From contig CM036188.1 of the NCBI GenBank assembly GCA_020631735.1, positions 13,248,214 through 13,312,213 on the forward strand: a DNA stretch of 64,000 nucleotides, in the 5' to 3' direction. The notes beneath the pieces were generated by a model that made no database searches, had not been told where the DNA came from, and was given only the letters and a program-made list of their open reading frames with translations. Positions within the stretch are counted from its first letter, which is position 1, and every line of letters begins with the position of its first letter. The stretch is from Saccharum officinarum. Lineage: Eukaryota > Streptophyta > Magnoliopsida > Poales > Poaceae. Shown in pieces: positions 1-10,570 of this stretch. Position numbers and translations under genes: made by a program.

Positions 1-535
1 AGTTCTGAGTAATTTTATGCTAACGCAAAAGAAGAACCATATCTTCACGTACGTATTGTGGACGGCGAAAAGGTGACCGGGTGGTCGTTCTCCGCTGCCT
101 ACATCAAGAAAGCCGAGAGAAACCACGTGGAGCAGATCCCGAGCTCTCTCTGGGCTTAAGGGATGAGCGCCGGACCGGATGGTCGTGACCGAGGACGTGC
201 CAGTCAATTTAATCCTGCAATTGACAAGGAGAGAAAGTTATCAGTAATTTAAGGTGGAACATGCCGGTGTTGGTCCACACAGTTCTAAATATACGGCCAA
301 GTGGCCAGCAAGATATGGCTATCGACTAGAGAGTCGATATCCAGCATGTTCATAATGTAAACAAAACATGCATATCGACAAATATTATTTACTCAGTTGC
401 ATGGATCTAGCTTAGCCGATGATCATGAAAACATGTGAAAGATGTAAGGATAGATGTGTAAGCACACAAGTGAGAGACATACTAGCTTTTATCTAAAATA
501 AAAACAAGTAAAAGCATATAAACAGCCAATACATT

Positions 536-3160
536 TGTAAGATGAAATTTTGGCATGTTGTATTATTATATAGCCCATTTAGTACGAGTCAAATGAGGCC
601 TACAAAATAATTTGACAATGACATAATGCCTACGAAATATGAGCTATATAAATATTTGGGCTCCAATGAGATTATGAGTTGCCTAATGATCAATGAGCAC
701 AAAGCATGAATGGGCTCAAGTGAGCTCAAGTAGATGACCAATACATGACCCATCCAATGCCTCTCACGCATGTGGCTTGCCTAGACTTCCAAGCCCATGA
801 CGAACTTTTGAATAAAATAATCAGTGTTGCTAATTAAGCCCATATATATGCAAACTACGTGCACGTTTCATGGCTGACATGAGCAATGCACAAGTTAATT
901 AATATCTCTAAAGAAGATGCATGCACGCGCATACGTGTGTGTACAAATACAAGATTGTTGCGGCACGTATTTTGACTTACTCAACATGCAGGCGGTAGAG
1001 CTTTTGTGCTTCCAGAAACTTCTCGAGAGCAGTGGTTCAAAATAGGCGGTGCTGATAAATTCAAACAAATACTCTCTCCTGGCTAGCCTCTGTGCACGTA
1101 CGTCATGGTGATCTCCAAGTTGGGCCACCGATCAGTGGCATTGTGCAATCGTTTGAATGATTCAGTACTATGCGATGAGATAAGCTCGCCAAGGAGATAA
1201 CTCCTGTTCAAATTTTGAAACTGAAGTCGCCCGCACGACGCTCCTGCGCAACAGATCGATGGCGGCGCAACCTGGGCACCGCCTCAAGCCTGCGCTACCC
1301 TAGCTCTGGCCTATAAAAAGAAAGAACTTCCTCCCTCTCAACAGACACAATCTCCATCGCAGCACGCCGCCGCACTGCATCGCAACACACCGCCGCCCTG
1401 CTGCACACGCACGCCACCTCCATCCATCGCTGCCAGGCTGCACGCACGCCGCTGCCTAGCACACACACACGTTACTCCGGTGAGTTCGTCGACTTCGTTT
1501 CCGGCAAGCCGAACATCTATAGCATCGTCTCCGGCGAGCCTAACGTCTACAACAACCCCCGCACCGTCGGCGTCCGTCATGGCCGCTCACTTCGAAGGTG
1601 AAATTCTTTATGTATTTTGATTATTTTCCCTCATCTGTGCATGGCTGTGGCGTAGATATATATGTGGAGATCCTGTACATGAATCCACGGCCAGCCAGTG
1701 AGCCCGACGACGCCGGAATGACGACGGCACCGGCAACCATCTCGGCAACGGCGGTGAAAGATGGACGCCGGCGGTCTTGTGGTGCTGCCCTCATCTCAAC
1801 AGCCGGATGGTGGCCATGCAGCGGATCGGCGGCATGGTAGATCAACGACGGCAGCCCAGCCAACGGTGACCGTGGTGACCCGATGGTGGCGGTAGCCCAA
1901 CGAACATCTGCATCTACACGGGCGGTATTCACGACGACCACAGCAGTCTAGCAGAAACGGCAGCCCGGCGAACATGCAATTTCTGGCGTACACGCGAATC
2001 CCTGTGACGAGGATCATGGCCGTGGCGAATACTGCTCTACAAGGCTCCAGTCAACAGTGACTCCGGCGATGGCCGGAGCGGCAAACACGGCCACCGCGGC
2101 TACGGAGCGGCGTGGCCCGGCAACACCTCTTCGCCTTAGCAAGCCGGGCCTTGCTGGCCCAGGAACACCAGCAGTGTACAAGCGCTAGAAGCTAGCTATG
2201 TGCAAACAAGCGTATACATGTATAGTACATACTACAAGAAAGCAAATGAAAGGCTACAGTACCATGCAAGCCTGTACGTGCAATGTACACATGTTCGGCT
2301 CATTGACGGCCCATTAATGTTGATCTCTCGGCCCATGCAACCCACGGCTCAAGCAGGCCCGAAGTCATTTTTGGTGCAACGCCTGCAAATAATTCTAAGT
2401 CATGACAAAGCGCTCGAGTTTACGCGCATACATAAATTGGCGAGCCGACTAAGTGTCACGCCAATGATCTCAGAAATTAATGCAAGGAGAAATCTCCTAA
2501 GTATTACATGAGCACAAGTCTCACGTTTACCACCAACCACATTTCCGCACCGTCAAGGCCGGTGAACCATGCGAAGTCATTTTCTTCCCCTGACCGACGA
2601 GGCAGGGACGTTTTCTTTCTGCGACCGACGAGGCCGGAATTATTTGTTCGTGACCGACGAGGCCGAACACTTGACTTCATTATGGGATCCGCACGACGAG
2701 GCCGGATACCTTTGCTAGAGGCCGACGAGGCTCTAGCACTTCACCATTTTCATTCATTTGTGCTTATGCATATACTTGGAGACAATTCTGGTTTATTTGG
2801 AGACGACAATGACGACCATCAGCATAGCTTAATCAGAGGTGTTCCGCGGCCCAACGCTGCGGATGTAATTAATTGGAGGCCTCTAGAGGCCCCAGGAACC
2901 AGAAGCCACACAATCCTCTGATTGTCAGAGAGAGCTCGGCGCAAAATTATATTAAAGTGGGAAATTGTACTTTGTAATTCTCAAATGAATGAATAAAGTG
3001 ATATTTTCCTGAACTTTTGTCCCTTGTGTTTTATTACACATTTACTTAATTTTGTATACGGATGTATACTGGCACGCCTGCGCATATTTAGTACTAAGTA
3101 GTACTGTAGTACATCTGCGAAACACAGAGAGATCCCCTTAGTGATTTTTCTGGCGAAACA
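536..3160 (+). mobile_element. Solo LTR (or short non-autonomous LTR element) nested in the Gypsy LTR
   Basis: The insert begins TGTAAGATG and ends GGCGAAACA, the usual TG...CA ends, and is flanked by the 5-bp direct repeat ACATT at 531-535 and 3161-3165. The uninterrupted target is visible in the other LTR near 15308. It has a TATA-like box at 1312-1318 and a polyadenylation-like AATAAA at 2992-2997, in the order expected of a plus-strand LTR. Its length, 2625 bp, is large but within the range of plant LTRs. I saw no terminal direct repeat inside it, hence a solo LTR. Open frames inside (for example 2508-2921) have no recognisable domain. Confidence 0.65.
2593..2731 (+). repeat. Five spaced copies of CGACGAGGC
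   Basis: The nonamer CGACGAGGC, mostly preceded by AC, recurs at about 2595, 2626, 2655, 2694 and 2723. Spacings are about 31, 29, 39 and 29 bp, and the sequence between copies differs. The block lies in the transcribed part of the solo LTR, upstream of its polyadenylation signal. Confidence 0.7.
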
Positions 3161-3820
3161 ACATTCTCAACAAAACGGGCTATCGGCTAAAACAACCGAT
3201 TCCAGTAATCATATCGTACGACATACGATCACTCATCTGTTGGATAAAAATAAATCTACAAATAACCAGGCTCAATCTATTATACCGCCAACAGGTTGAG
3301 TCGTCTGTTGCAGCATTGACGGTAGGACCTTAGAACAGGGACTAGCAATCGATAGATCTACTTATATCGCAAAGGAATCATGAAAGCATGTCATACGCGT
3401 TAAAGCTCAATCCATCGGCTATTAGTTGATGGGGACATAGCGGGTGGCTGTCTCCATGCTCTTCTTAACAGATAGATCTATTATCTGCCAATGTCCAATC
3501 AAACATGCTATCAACAGGTCGAGTCATCTGATGCAACATTGACAGCGAAATCATACCGGATATTGGTGATCAATGGATCTATCTCCTAATGGAACACGAC
3601 TTCAAACACCCGCCATGTACGATCAGGACTGAGATAGGTTGGTCATTAAAGTAGGATCTAACGTCAGGAATTGAATTCAACCGTGATAGTAACCAACAGA
3701 CGATAGATCAAAACAGGTAGGACCAACGAATCTCAATCTAGAATGGGCAATTGGTGATATTGTATTAAACAGTAAACTACTTAACACAATATCGATAACT
3801 TTGATTAATACCAACATTTA

Positions 3821-4012
3821 TAAGAGATCAGTTGTCTGTTGTAGCCTTGTAAAAATTGATATGAATCGATAACTAATCTATACCGCAATTTGTAAGAGAT
3901 TAGTCGTCTGTTGCAGCCTTACAAATAACAATATAGATCGATAACTAACTTATACCACGACTCGCAAGAGATCAGTCGTCTGTTGCAGCCTTGCAAGTAA
4001 CAATATAAGTCG
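3821..4012 (-). repeat. Tandem 72-bp units in the Gypsy LTR
   Basis: Three units start at 3821, 3893 and 3965 (the last partial). Each contains a form of AAGAGATCAGTCGTCTGTTGC followed by GCCTT. The same core also appears once each near 3300, 3520 and 4045, so the LTR carries a dispersed sub-repeat as well as the tandem block. In the other LTR (15960-16145) the first unit is truncated. Confidence 0.75.
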
Positions 4013-4341
4013 TGATAGATACTCACAAACAAGCCAGAGGTAAGGTCATCCGATGCAGCCCTGCTTGCCCGAAGAACTCGCCGAGATCTACTCTACTCCT
4101 ACTCCTAAGGGGTGGCTGGAGCCGAAATAGTAAAGGTACTGGATCTGTTTGATCGATGTGAGATGTCTATTACAATAGTCGGAGTTCAATATTTATACCC
4201 AAGGCCTGACTACGAATCCTAATCGAACAAGATCAGTTACAAACTTGGAAAAGCGAACAAAACTTCTTAATTTTAAGATAACTTGGATTCCAATCTTTCC
4301 CTTCCATGGAGTTCGACGCGTCTTCTCGCCCATGCCTTGCC

Positions 4342-5066
4342 GTCTCTACCAACAGGGCCCATTCTTCTGAGGTAATGGCATCACCTTATCCAATCGACTC
4401 TGATGGCAGCCCAGTTAGCCAATTCTACGAATATCTCGGCTTTCTTTGGTGAATCACGAAACATAGGATCTTCTTGATCTAAACCAAATTCTGGTGTCAA
4501 CACATGCCTCCCAATTTTGAGATAAAATGATTTTATTCCAAAATTCTCCTCTGTGACCGTTGTATGTGCTGCACTTTCAATCGCCTGCACTGATCTTTAT
4601 TCTTTTCGACTTCTGATGGTGACTGTCGGATCATCTCTACCTCCAACTCGTGCTTTACAGCCGACCTTTTGAAACTCTGGTTGACATCATGTTCCATTGT
4701 ACACAACTCTTTCTACCATTGCCCACTGCTGCATCAGTGATCGACTCTCTGGATTCATTGCCTTTTGGAACATTTTACGTCCACGTCCGAATTTGAACGA
4801 AGCTATAAATAATCTTGATGAATAAAATTTTTGAGTCCATCGTTTTTGTAACCGTTGCCCTCTCATTAGGCCATGCGCGGTTTCCTTGATATCCGAGATG
4901 GCCTTCCGCTTTCCATGAATTTAAAAATATTTGTCAGTGACCCACTCCGGCTATAAATGTATCCCCAAAGGATAGCCGAGGGATCATATCTGTTCTGCCC
5001 CCGCTCTCGTCGTCGCATAACTTCTCTTCCCTTCGTTTTTAGATCGAAAACCACATCCGGAGAAGC
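4342..5066. other. Internal spacer upstream of antisense gene A
   Basis: Retroelement internal sequence without a recognisable domain. A minus-strand open frame at 4381-4590 ends near the LTR but matches no family I know. A TATA-like TATAAAT at 4952-4958 lies about 110 bp before the start codon of antisense gene A. A related block with a TATA-like box precedes antisense gene B near 6615, which suggests the promoter was duplicated with the gene. Confidence 0.5.
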
Positions 5067-5847
5067 ATGGACCGCGGCAAGCGCGTCGCCGGTGACCTTA
5101 CGGAGGAGAACCTTCCTCCCCGGCAGCGTCTCCATTTTCAGGGGTAAGATTGAATCTGTTCTTGATCTCCCATCTCCTTTCGCTGAGCCATTTTGATTTT
5201 GCAGTGGTGATCGCCCTGGCGTCGCCTATGATGCCCAATCGGTAGCGCAGGCGGCTTCCTCCTCTGACTCCATTGATTCTTACGATGGTGACGACGCGTG
5301 GCACTTCCATCGCGAGTGGAATGCGGCGATCGACCGCTACTCTGAGGCCACTCGACGTAATGGGCAACTTAAATTTTCCCTGAGCGCCTCCCAAATTGCC
5401 CTCTCCGCTGCGGAGGCTGAGGCGAACGTGGCCCGGGCACAACTGGCGGAGTCGGACGCCAGGGTCGTTGGTAAGATCCCCAACATCCTAGTTTCTTTTG
5501 ACTCTCCCATCTTGCCGATCTTCTAATGTTTTCTTTGCATTCCTTTGTTTTCAGCTTTGACGACACAATTGGAAGCCCTCCAGTTGGTGGCAGGCGACAC
5601 CTCTAGTGCCCTAAACGCCCGGGGCAAAACTCTAGAGGCTCGCCTCCAAGACATTCCTATGCGCGCCAGGGAGGTGGCCCTTCATGGCATCCATCGTGGT
5701 GCCGCTGTCACCCTGGCGATAGCCCAGGTGCGCTCGGGGCATGATCTTCGCTTGGTGGAGCCTGGCTTCCTAGAGGAGGAGAACCCCGACGACTACCAGG
5801 ACCTGGTGGATGACTTCGAGGGGGCCGGGCCACTGTGGCAGACATAA
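5067..5847 (+). CDS. Antisense ORF A of the Gypsy element, three exons, unknown function
   Basis: Exons are 5067-5143, 5205-5470 and 5555-5847. Donors are GTAAG and acceptors GCAG and TCAG, and phases join cleanly to give 211 residues. The product has a short basic start, an Asp/Ser-rich patch (about residues 45-60), an Ala/Glu-rich helix likely to form a coiled coil (about 75-110) and a C-terminal block containing HGIHRGAAVTLA and RSGHDLRL. Such proteins recur in grass retroelements; I know no biochemical role. It runs opposite to gag, as in Tat/Grande elements. AATAAA lies at 5917-5922. Against paralogue B the last residues are out of frame: the neighbouring frame would continue to a stop near 5900, so the C-terminus is probably frameshifted. 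Confidence 0.6.
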
Positions 5848-6734
5848 CCTCGACCGAGGAAGTAGAGAACAAGTCTTCCTCGGCCCTTAGTTTGTAACTA
5901 GGGGTTATGCTTTAGAAATAAAGTCTCCTTTTCACATGTTCTTTATGCTTTGGCTTCTGAATTCCCTTCCTTGTTGTTGCCAATCTTTTGTGGTGTCAGT
6001 CCTCAAACTAATAATCACTAGAGAGACTTGAACTTGGGCTCAAAAATAGCCGATCAGATTAAATCGGTTAACTTCCCAGGGTCAGACCTCCTGTAGCTTA
6101 GCATGAACACAGCGCCACACCAAACAAATCCCTTTCTAAAACCTGCATTTTGAATCCTTGAATGACAATGCGGCAATGAAAACTAAAGCTATTTGCTTGG
6201 ATACTTCAAATCACAACTCGAACAATCCAAATTTGTGACTACCAAGTCTTAATCGAATCTGATTTGAAGCTCTTAGGTATGAATATTTAGTTGATGAATC
6301 CTTCTACTTTGCATGAAACCTTCACCTGTTTAGTGATTGACTTTCAATAATTCTTCGAAACTGGCGTCTCGCAACCGTTCCCAACTGTTCAATCCTTTAA
6401 GCTAGTCGTGAGGTTCGGATAATCACGAAATTGCAGCAGACAGATCTTTCCAAAGTCCTGGGTCCGAGTGAAAACATAGAATCCTCATGTCAACTGTCGC
6501 CTTCTCATTTGGCCACGCGTGGCTTCCTCTATTTTTGAAATGACCTCTCGCCTTCCATTAATTGCACTTTACTTTAACATGGTCCGATGAACCTACCCCG
6601 CATCATCCTTTGTCATAAATATACCCTGAAGGGGGCGGTTGAAGGGTCACGTCTGCATTTGTTTTCCTTCTTGCCGCTGCACAATCCTTCTTTCCTCATC
6701 TTCATACTTTGAACAGGCTCAGTTCCAAAGAACA
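5848..6734. other. 3' end of antisense gene A and spacer before gene B
   Basis: It holds the AATAAA of gene A at 5917-5922, then about 600 bp of AT-rich sequence without a gene. From about 6500 the sequence is again related to 4860-5066, the region upstream of gene A, including a TATA-like stretch near 6617. This marks the tandem duplication of the whole transcription unit, with a period of about 1.67 kb. Confidence 0.5.
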
Positions 6735-7571
6735 ATGGCAGATGGCAAACACCCCGCCGGTGATCTCCCAAAAGAGGTTCTCTCCCCATGCCGGCGTCTT
6801 TGCGTCCTTGGGTAGGTTTAGTCGTGCTTCAAGGTCTTTCACTCAAGTTTTAATCATTCTGTATTTTGCAGGACTATTTCTTGCGCTGCCACCTACAACA
6901 TGCTGGTGAGGTTTGCAGCCATGGTGCTCAACCGGCGGCATCGACGTCTTCCTCTGGTGATTCTTCAGATTCATATAATGGAGACGATGCCCGCCATTAT
7001 CTCTGTGGGTGGAACGAGGTGCTGGGTCGCTATCGGGAGGTGGCCCAAGAATCCGAGCGCCTGGAGGCCACCCTGACCACCTCTCAGGTTACCCTCGCCA
7101 CCGTGGAGGGGGAGAGCGATGTTGCCCGGGTGTGATTGGCCGAATCCGACGCCAGGGTCACGGGTAAGATCCTCAGAGGAGACCCTGTTCTTCCAGTACT
7201 CTGCTCCGTCATGTTTTTCTCAATGAGTCCTTTCTTTTCTTATCACAACCCTGATGGAGGAATTGGAGGCCCTTCAGTTTGCGGTGAATCACCAAGGCTC
7301 TGAATGCCCGGGTGACTTGGTGGTGAGCCGCCTTCAGGATGTCCCTGCATGTGCCCAGGAAATTGCTCTCCATGGTGTCCATCATGGCGTCGCGGTTGTC
7401 CTGATGGTTGCCCCGGTGAACTCCGGGCATGGCCTCCGATGGCATCAGCCCAGCTTCGCAAGCGCTGATGACCATCATGGGTTGGTGGAGGACTTCGCTG
7501 GGCACACTGACGCCGTGACAAACACTTCTTCAATCGGAGAGATCATGAACAAGGTCTTCTCTGGCCAGTAG
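6735..7571 (+). pseudogene. Antisense ORF B, degenerate tandem copy of antisense ORF A
   Basis: It repeats the gene A layout: ATG at 6735, a 77-nt first exon up to 6811 (the same length as in A), a middle exon from about 6872 to 7162 and a last exon ending at 7571. Matching segments are the Ser/Asp-rich patch, the ESDARV motif before the donor, and a last exon with HGVHHGVAVVL and NSGHGLRW. It is broken. A TGA at 7133-7135 interrupts the middle exon, the exon 1/2 phases do not join in the conserved frame, and the last acceptor, CAG in gene A, aligns with CAC here. AATAAA follows near 7594. I regard it as non-functional. Confidence 0.6.
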
Positions 7572-8396
7572 TTTGGACCTAGGGACCTAATTATGAATAA
7601 AACAATTAGCTTCCTCTGTGTTGATCTTCCTGTTTGGCTCTGCTTATGAGATGTCTCATGATGACCATGGCATATCCTTGAGTTTATTCTTCTTTTTTTT
7701 CTATTTTTTGTACTATAGGTGATGCGTGCCGCATCGGCTTTTGCCTTCTTAAGCTGAATTAAGATTCTTCGTTTTTTGTTCTAAAGGCGATACTCTGTTA
7801 GTACCGACTATCAGATTTGGCGATAATCACACTTCGAGCGTTAACTTTTAATCACCAGAATCTAAACTCCACAACAAACAATTGTTTCTAAAATAGCCAA
7901 TGATGATCCATATACCAAATTACTTATGAACTCTAAGAATCATTGGCTGTCAAACTTTCTCAAAGTATTATGCAATTAAATCCAAATCTGGCTCCTTAAA
8001 ACAGAATGGTCATATTCTGATGAACTCAAAAAGTAATATTTAGCCGATCTGTAATAACCTACAAGAGGATTCACTAAAATAAACTTGCAGAGCCGATTGC
8101 TTGAATCGGCTGTTGACGTTCATTGCTGATCTTGAGGACACCTCCTTTCCAAATTCTTCCAGAGAAGCAGTCACAATCTTCAAATTCCCAATATGTTGGG
8201 TTAGCTATTGCCACACTCACAGACGTGTCAGCTGGAACCATTTCGACGTTGTCTCCCTGCCACTGGATAAGGCATTAGTGCATCGTTGAATGGATGCAAC
8301 AATTGGCGTGGATCCAGTCATGACCCAAGAGCAGACTGTATGTTCCTTTTCCATCGATGATGAAGAAAATAGTAGGTAGGGTTTTGCTCCCAATTG
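7572..8396 (-). pseudogene. Degenerate pol sequence downstream of the protease
   Basis: Minus-strand reading from 8396 to about 8110 continues the segment that follows the protease in Gypsy polyproteins. It includes a GHDWIHANC-type motif and a CLIQW-type motif, then in-frame stops. From about 8100 down to 7572 I find no coding signal. The usual reverse transcriptase, RNase H and integrase blocks are absent. An AGCCGATT-5nt-AATCGGCT inverted pair lies at about 8093-8113. Confidence 0.55.
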
Positions 8397-8849
8397 TTAA
8401 TTCGACGTTAACTGCCCCTGGGTCTTAGATGCATTGCCACCGAAGTCTTTCAACATCATATCTGTTTTAAGTAGATCTTCTAGGTCCTTCCCAAGCTTAC
8501 AAAAAGTAGTTGAGGGCATGAGATTGACTGCTGCACCTTCATCGACCAACATCTTGGTCATCGGCTTCCCATCGACAAATCCCTTCATGTATAAAGCCTT
8601 CAAGTGCCGATGCTGAAATGGCTTATCAAATGTAGCTTGCTGGGGTTGGAGGGCTAACTGAGCTATTGCTTCTCCCAATTCTTCTTCATCATATCCCTCT
8701 CCATCAAATTCTTTTTGTCTACACTTGGAGGGAGCTCTAAATTCTGCAGGTAGGATGAAGACCATATCAATATTAGCCGATGGCTTAATTCTATTGGCTG
8801 TTTGTTTGATGCGCCATGTCCGAGGTCTGCTATACTTCTGAGCTTTCAA
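8397..8849 (-). pseudogene. Gypsy polyprotein fragment with retroviral-type aspartic protease
   Basis: An open frame of 150 residues on the minus strand. The aspartic-protease signature is at about residues 103-118: LVDEGAAVNLMPS, followed by a hydrophobic stretch. In related plant Gypsy proteases the active-site triad is usually D-G-G or D-S/T-G; here it reads D-E-G, which may abolish activity. The enzyme family cuts the polyprotein during particle maturation. The fragment has no own start in context and was part of a longer gag-pol that is now broken. The second copy of the region starts after this point, so the protease appears once. Confidence 0.7.
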
Positions 8850-9127
8850 TTCTCTATTCCTCAGACGCTAAACTCTTCTTTTCTGGCTCCTTGTTAGACC
8901 TCCTAGACACCATTGGCCCTCTTGCCAAACATACTGCTTTTCCTCATCACGATCGACCCAATTTTGATCATAGGCATGCTTGCCTAACCGATCATGAACT
9001 CCTTTTATTTTTTATGCGTCGATCCATGCCATTAGGTTGATAATTCAAATGTTTGTGGATGGACCGGCGGTTGGACTGAGATTGCCTGAATTCTGCATAT
9101 TGATTATTGCACTCTAGGCAGTTATGT
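8850..9127 (-). pseudogene. Gag-protease linker, degenerate
   Basis: Minus-strand reading between the gag zinc-knuckle end and the protease gives basic, Asn/Gln/Arg-rich sequence typical of this linker, broken by several stops. There are no distinct motifs. Confidence 0.4.
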
Positions 9128-9433
9128 CTAGAACTCCACCATATGCACCCCTGGGAAAGGATGCTTGTCTATGTCCATTGTTGGTTTCTTAGCTAGCTCA
9201 AACTTGATTTTTCCTTGCTCGATGGCCTTCTGAATATAGAAATAGAAGATTCTGCACTCATTGGTACTATGGTTGGTAACATTATGGAACTTGCAGTATT
9301 TCTTCCCTTTAAGATCTTTAGCCGAAGGAATCACATGGTTTGTAGATAATCTCAACTGCTTCTCTAGCAGCAAGTCAAAGATCCCGTCGGCTTTCTTGAC
9401 ATCAAAGTCATAGGTGTTCTCTGACTTCTTCAC
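9128..9433 (-). pseudogene. Gag C-terminal part with zinc knuckle, separated by the TRIM insertion
   Basis: The minus-strand frame reads a plant Gypsy gag nucleocapsid end: KKYCKFHNVTNHSTNEC (C-x2-H-type knuckle, with H and C spaced as in this family), then a helix and a PFPGV motif before the stop. The upstream part of gag continues at 10571 on the other side of the TRIM. The apparent longer frame up to 9643 is chimeric, because it runs into the inserted LTR. Confidence 0.75.
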
Positions 9434-9840
9434 TGTCGATACATAGTACCCCGGGTACCCCGTAAGGAATGGAGAAGATCTAGTTTGGCTAGGATTCCTC
9501 CCATGTAATTCTAGTAACATTACTATCATGTAATCAGTACTAGGACTTCTACATTGTAACCAGCTAGGACTCTTGCCTCCTGGAATATATAAAGGAGGGC
9601 AAAATTCCCTAGATCGGTACCGAACAATAGGAACAGACCTCACGGTCTAAACCCTAAAGCATAGGGCGCAATATATTATTTCACCCATACTGGACGTAGG
9701 GATGCTGACGTTATTCCGGTGAACCAAACCAATATAAATTGTTGTCTCTGCATTCACCGTCGAGTTCTGCATATGCCGATGCCCACGAACAATCGTCTCG
9801 GGTAACCCTGTGACGAGTTGCCGGTCATCAAACACCGATA
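9434..9840 (+). repeat. 5' LTR of the TRIM
   Basis: Begins TGTCGATACATAG and ends CACCGATA. A TATATAAAGG promoter-like box lies near 9585. It is directly followed by the primer-binding site. Confidence 0.88.
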
Positions 9841-10159
9841 GTTGGCGCGCCAGGTAGGGGTTTTCGGCGACTTTGCGTTCGGGGGCTGCAGGATACATAT
9901 CCTCAGCGGATGCTTTCAAAATTCTTCTAACAAGGAATTGAAGACAAGACCCTCCAACTCTTTGTACCAAACAACAAGAGGCTCGGGGGTTACACTCAGT
10001 GAGTGCACTTTCCCAAAAAGTGCACATCACTCGAAGATCATAAGAAGCGCTACATGGTTTCTCTCAAGAAAGCACTCAAACGACGCTTGCTTCTACTCAG
10101 CAAGACCCGAAGGAACAAGAAGAGGCTTCCAAAGTTTAACCATACAGTGCTCGGGGGCT

Positions 10160-10565
10160 TGTCGATATATAGTACCCCGGGTACCCGTAAGGAAGGGAGA
10201 AGATCTAGTTTGACTAGGATTTCTCCCATGTAATTCTAGTAATATTACTATCATGTAATCACTACTAGGACTTCTGCATTGTAACCAACTAGGACCCTTG
10301 CCTCCTGGCATATATAAAGGAGGGCAGAGCTCTCTAGATAGGCACCGAACAATAGGAACAGACCTCACGGTCTAAACCTTAAAGCGCAGGGCGCGATATA
10401 TTATTTCACCCACACTGGATGTAGGGACACCGACGTTATTCCGGCGAACCGAACCAGTATAAATTGTTGTCTCTACATTCACCACTGAGTTCTGCATACG
10501 CCGATATCCATGAACAATAGTCTCGGGTAACCCTGTGACGAGTTACCAGTCATCAAACACTGATA
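10160..10565 (+). repeat. 3' LTR of the TRIM
   Basis: Begins TGTCGATATATAG and ends CACTGATA, followed by the TTCAC target duplication. It aligns with 9434-9840 throughout. Confidence 0.88.
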
Positions 10566-10570
10566 TTCAC

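Larger units (their letters stand above)
57..4341 (-). repeat. 3' LTR of the Gypsy element, interrupted by a nested solo LTR
   Basis: Bases 57-535 align with 14830-15313, and 3161-4341 align with about 15308-16528; the stretch between is an inserted element. On the plus strand the LTR starts TGTGGACGG. The last shared bases are CCCATGCCTTGCC, so the exact edge is 4332 (ending in CA) or up to 4341. It holds a block of 72-bp tandem units and several ATCGGCT/AGCCGAT inverted pairs. A reading frame at 58-158 looks protein-like but lies within the LTR and is not treated as a gene. Confidence 0.7.
9434..10565 (+). mobile_element. TRIM-type miniature LTR retrotransposon nested in gag
   Basis: Two direct repeats of 407 and 406 bp (9434-9840, 10160-10565) enclose only about 319 bp and are flanked by the target duplication TTCAC (9429-9433, 10566-10570). 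A primer-binding-site-like TTGGCGCGCCAGGTAGGGG lies at 9842-9860, and a purine-rich GCTCGGGGGCT lies directly before the second repeat (10149-10159). These set a plus orientation, opposite to the host element. The internal part has no credible protein, so the element must borrow enzymes. Each LTR contains a TATATAAAGG box. Ends are TG...TA rather than TG...CA. The LTRs differ at a modest number of sites. Confidence 0.9.

Noticed and set aside
58..158. Protein-like frame ending in a stop at 158
   Set aside because: The same sequence is part of the LTR in the other copy at 14830, where the frame is not kept; chance coding.
3821..4012. CRISPR-like regular repeats
   Set aside because: Units are contiguous and diverged without distinct spacers, in a plant LTR.
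9644..10213. Several open frames on both strands in the TRIM
   Set aside because: They lie across LTR and internal non-coding sequence of an element without coding capacity.
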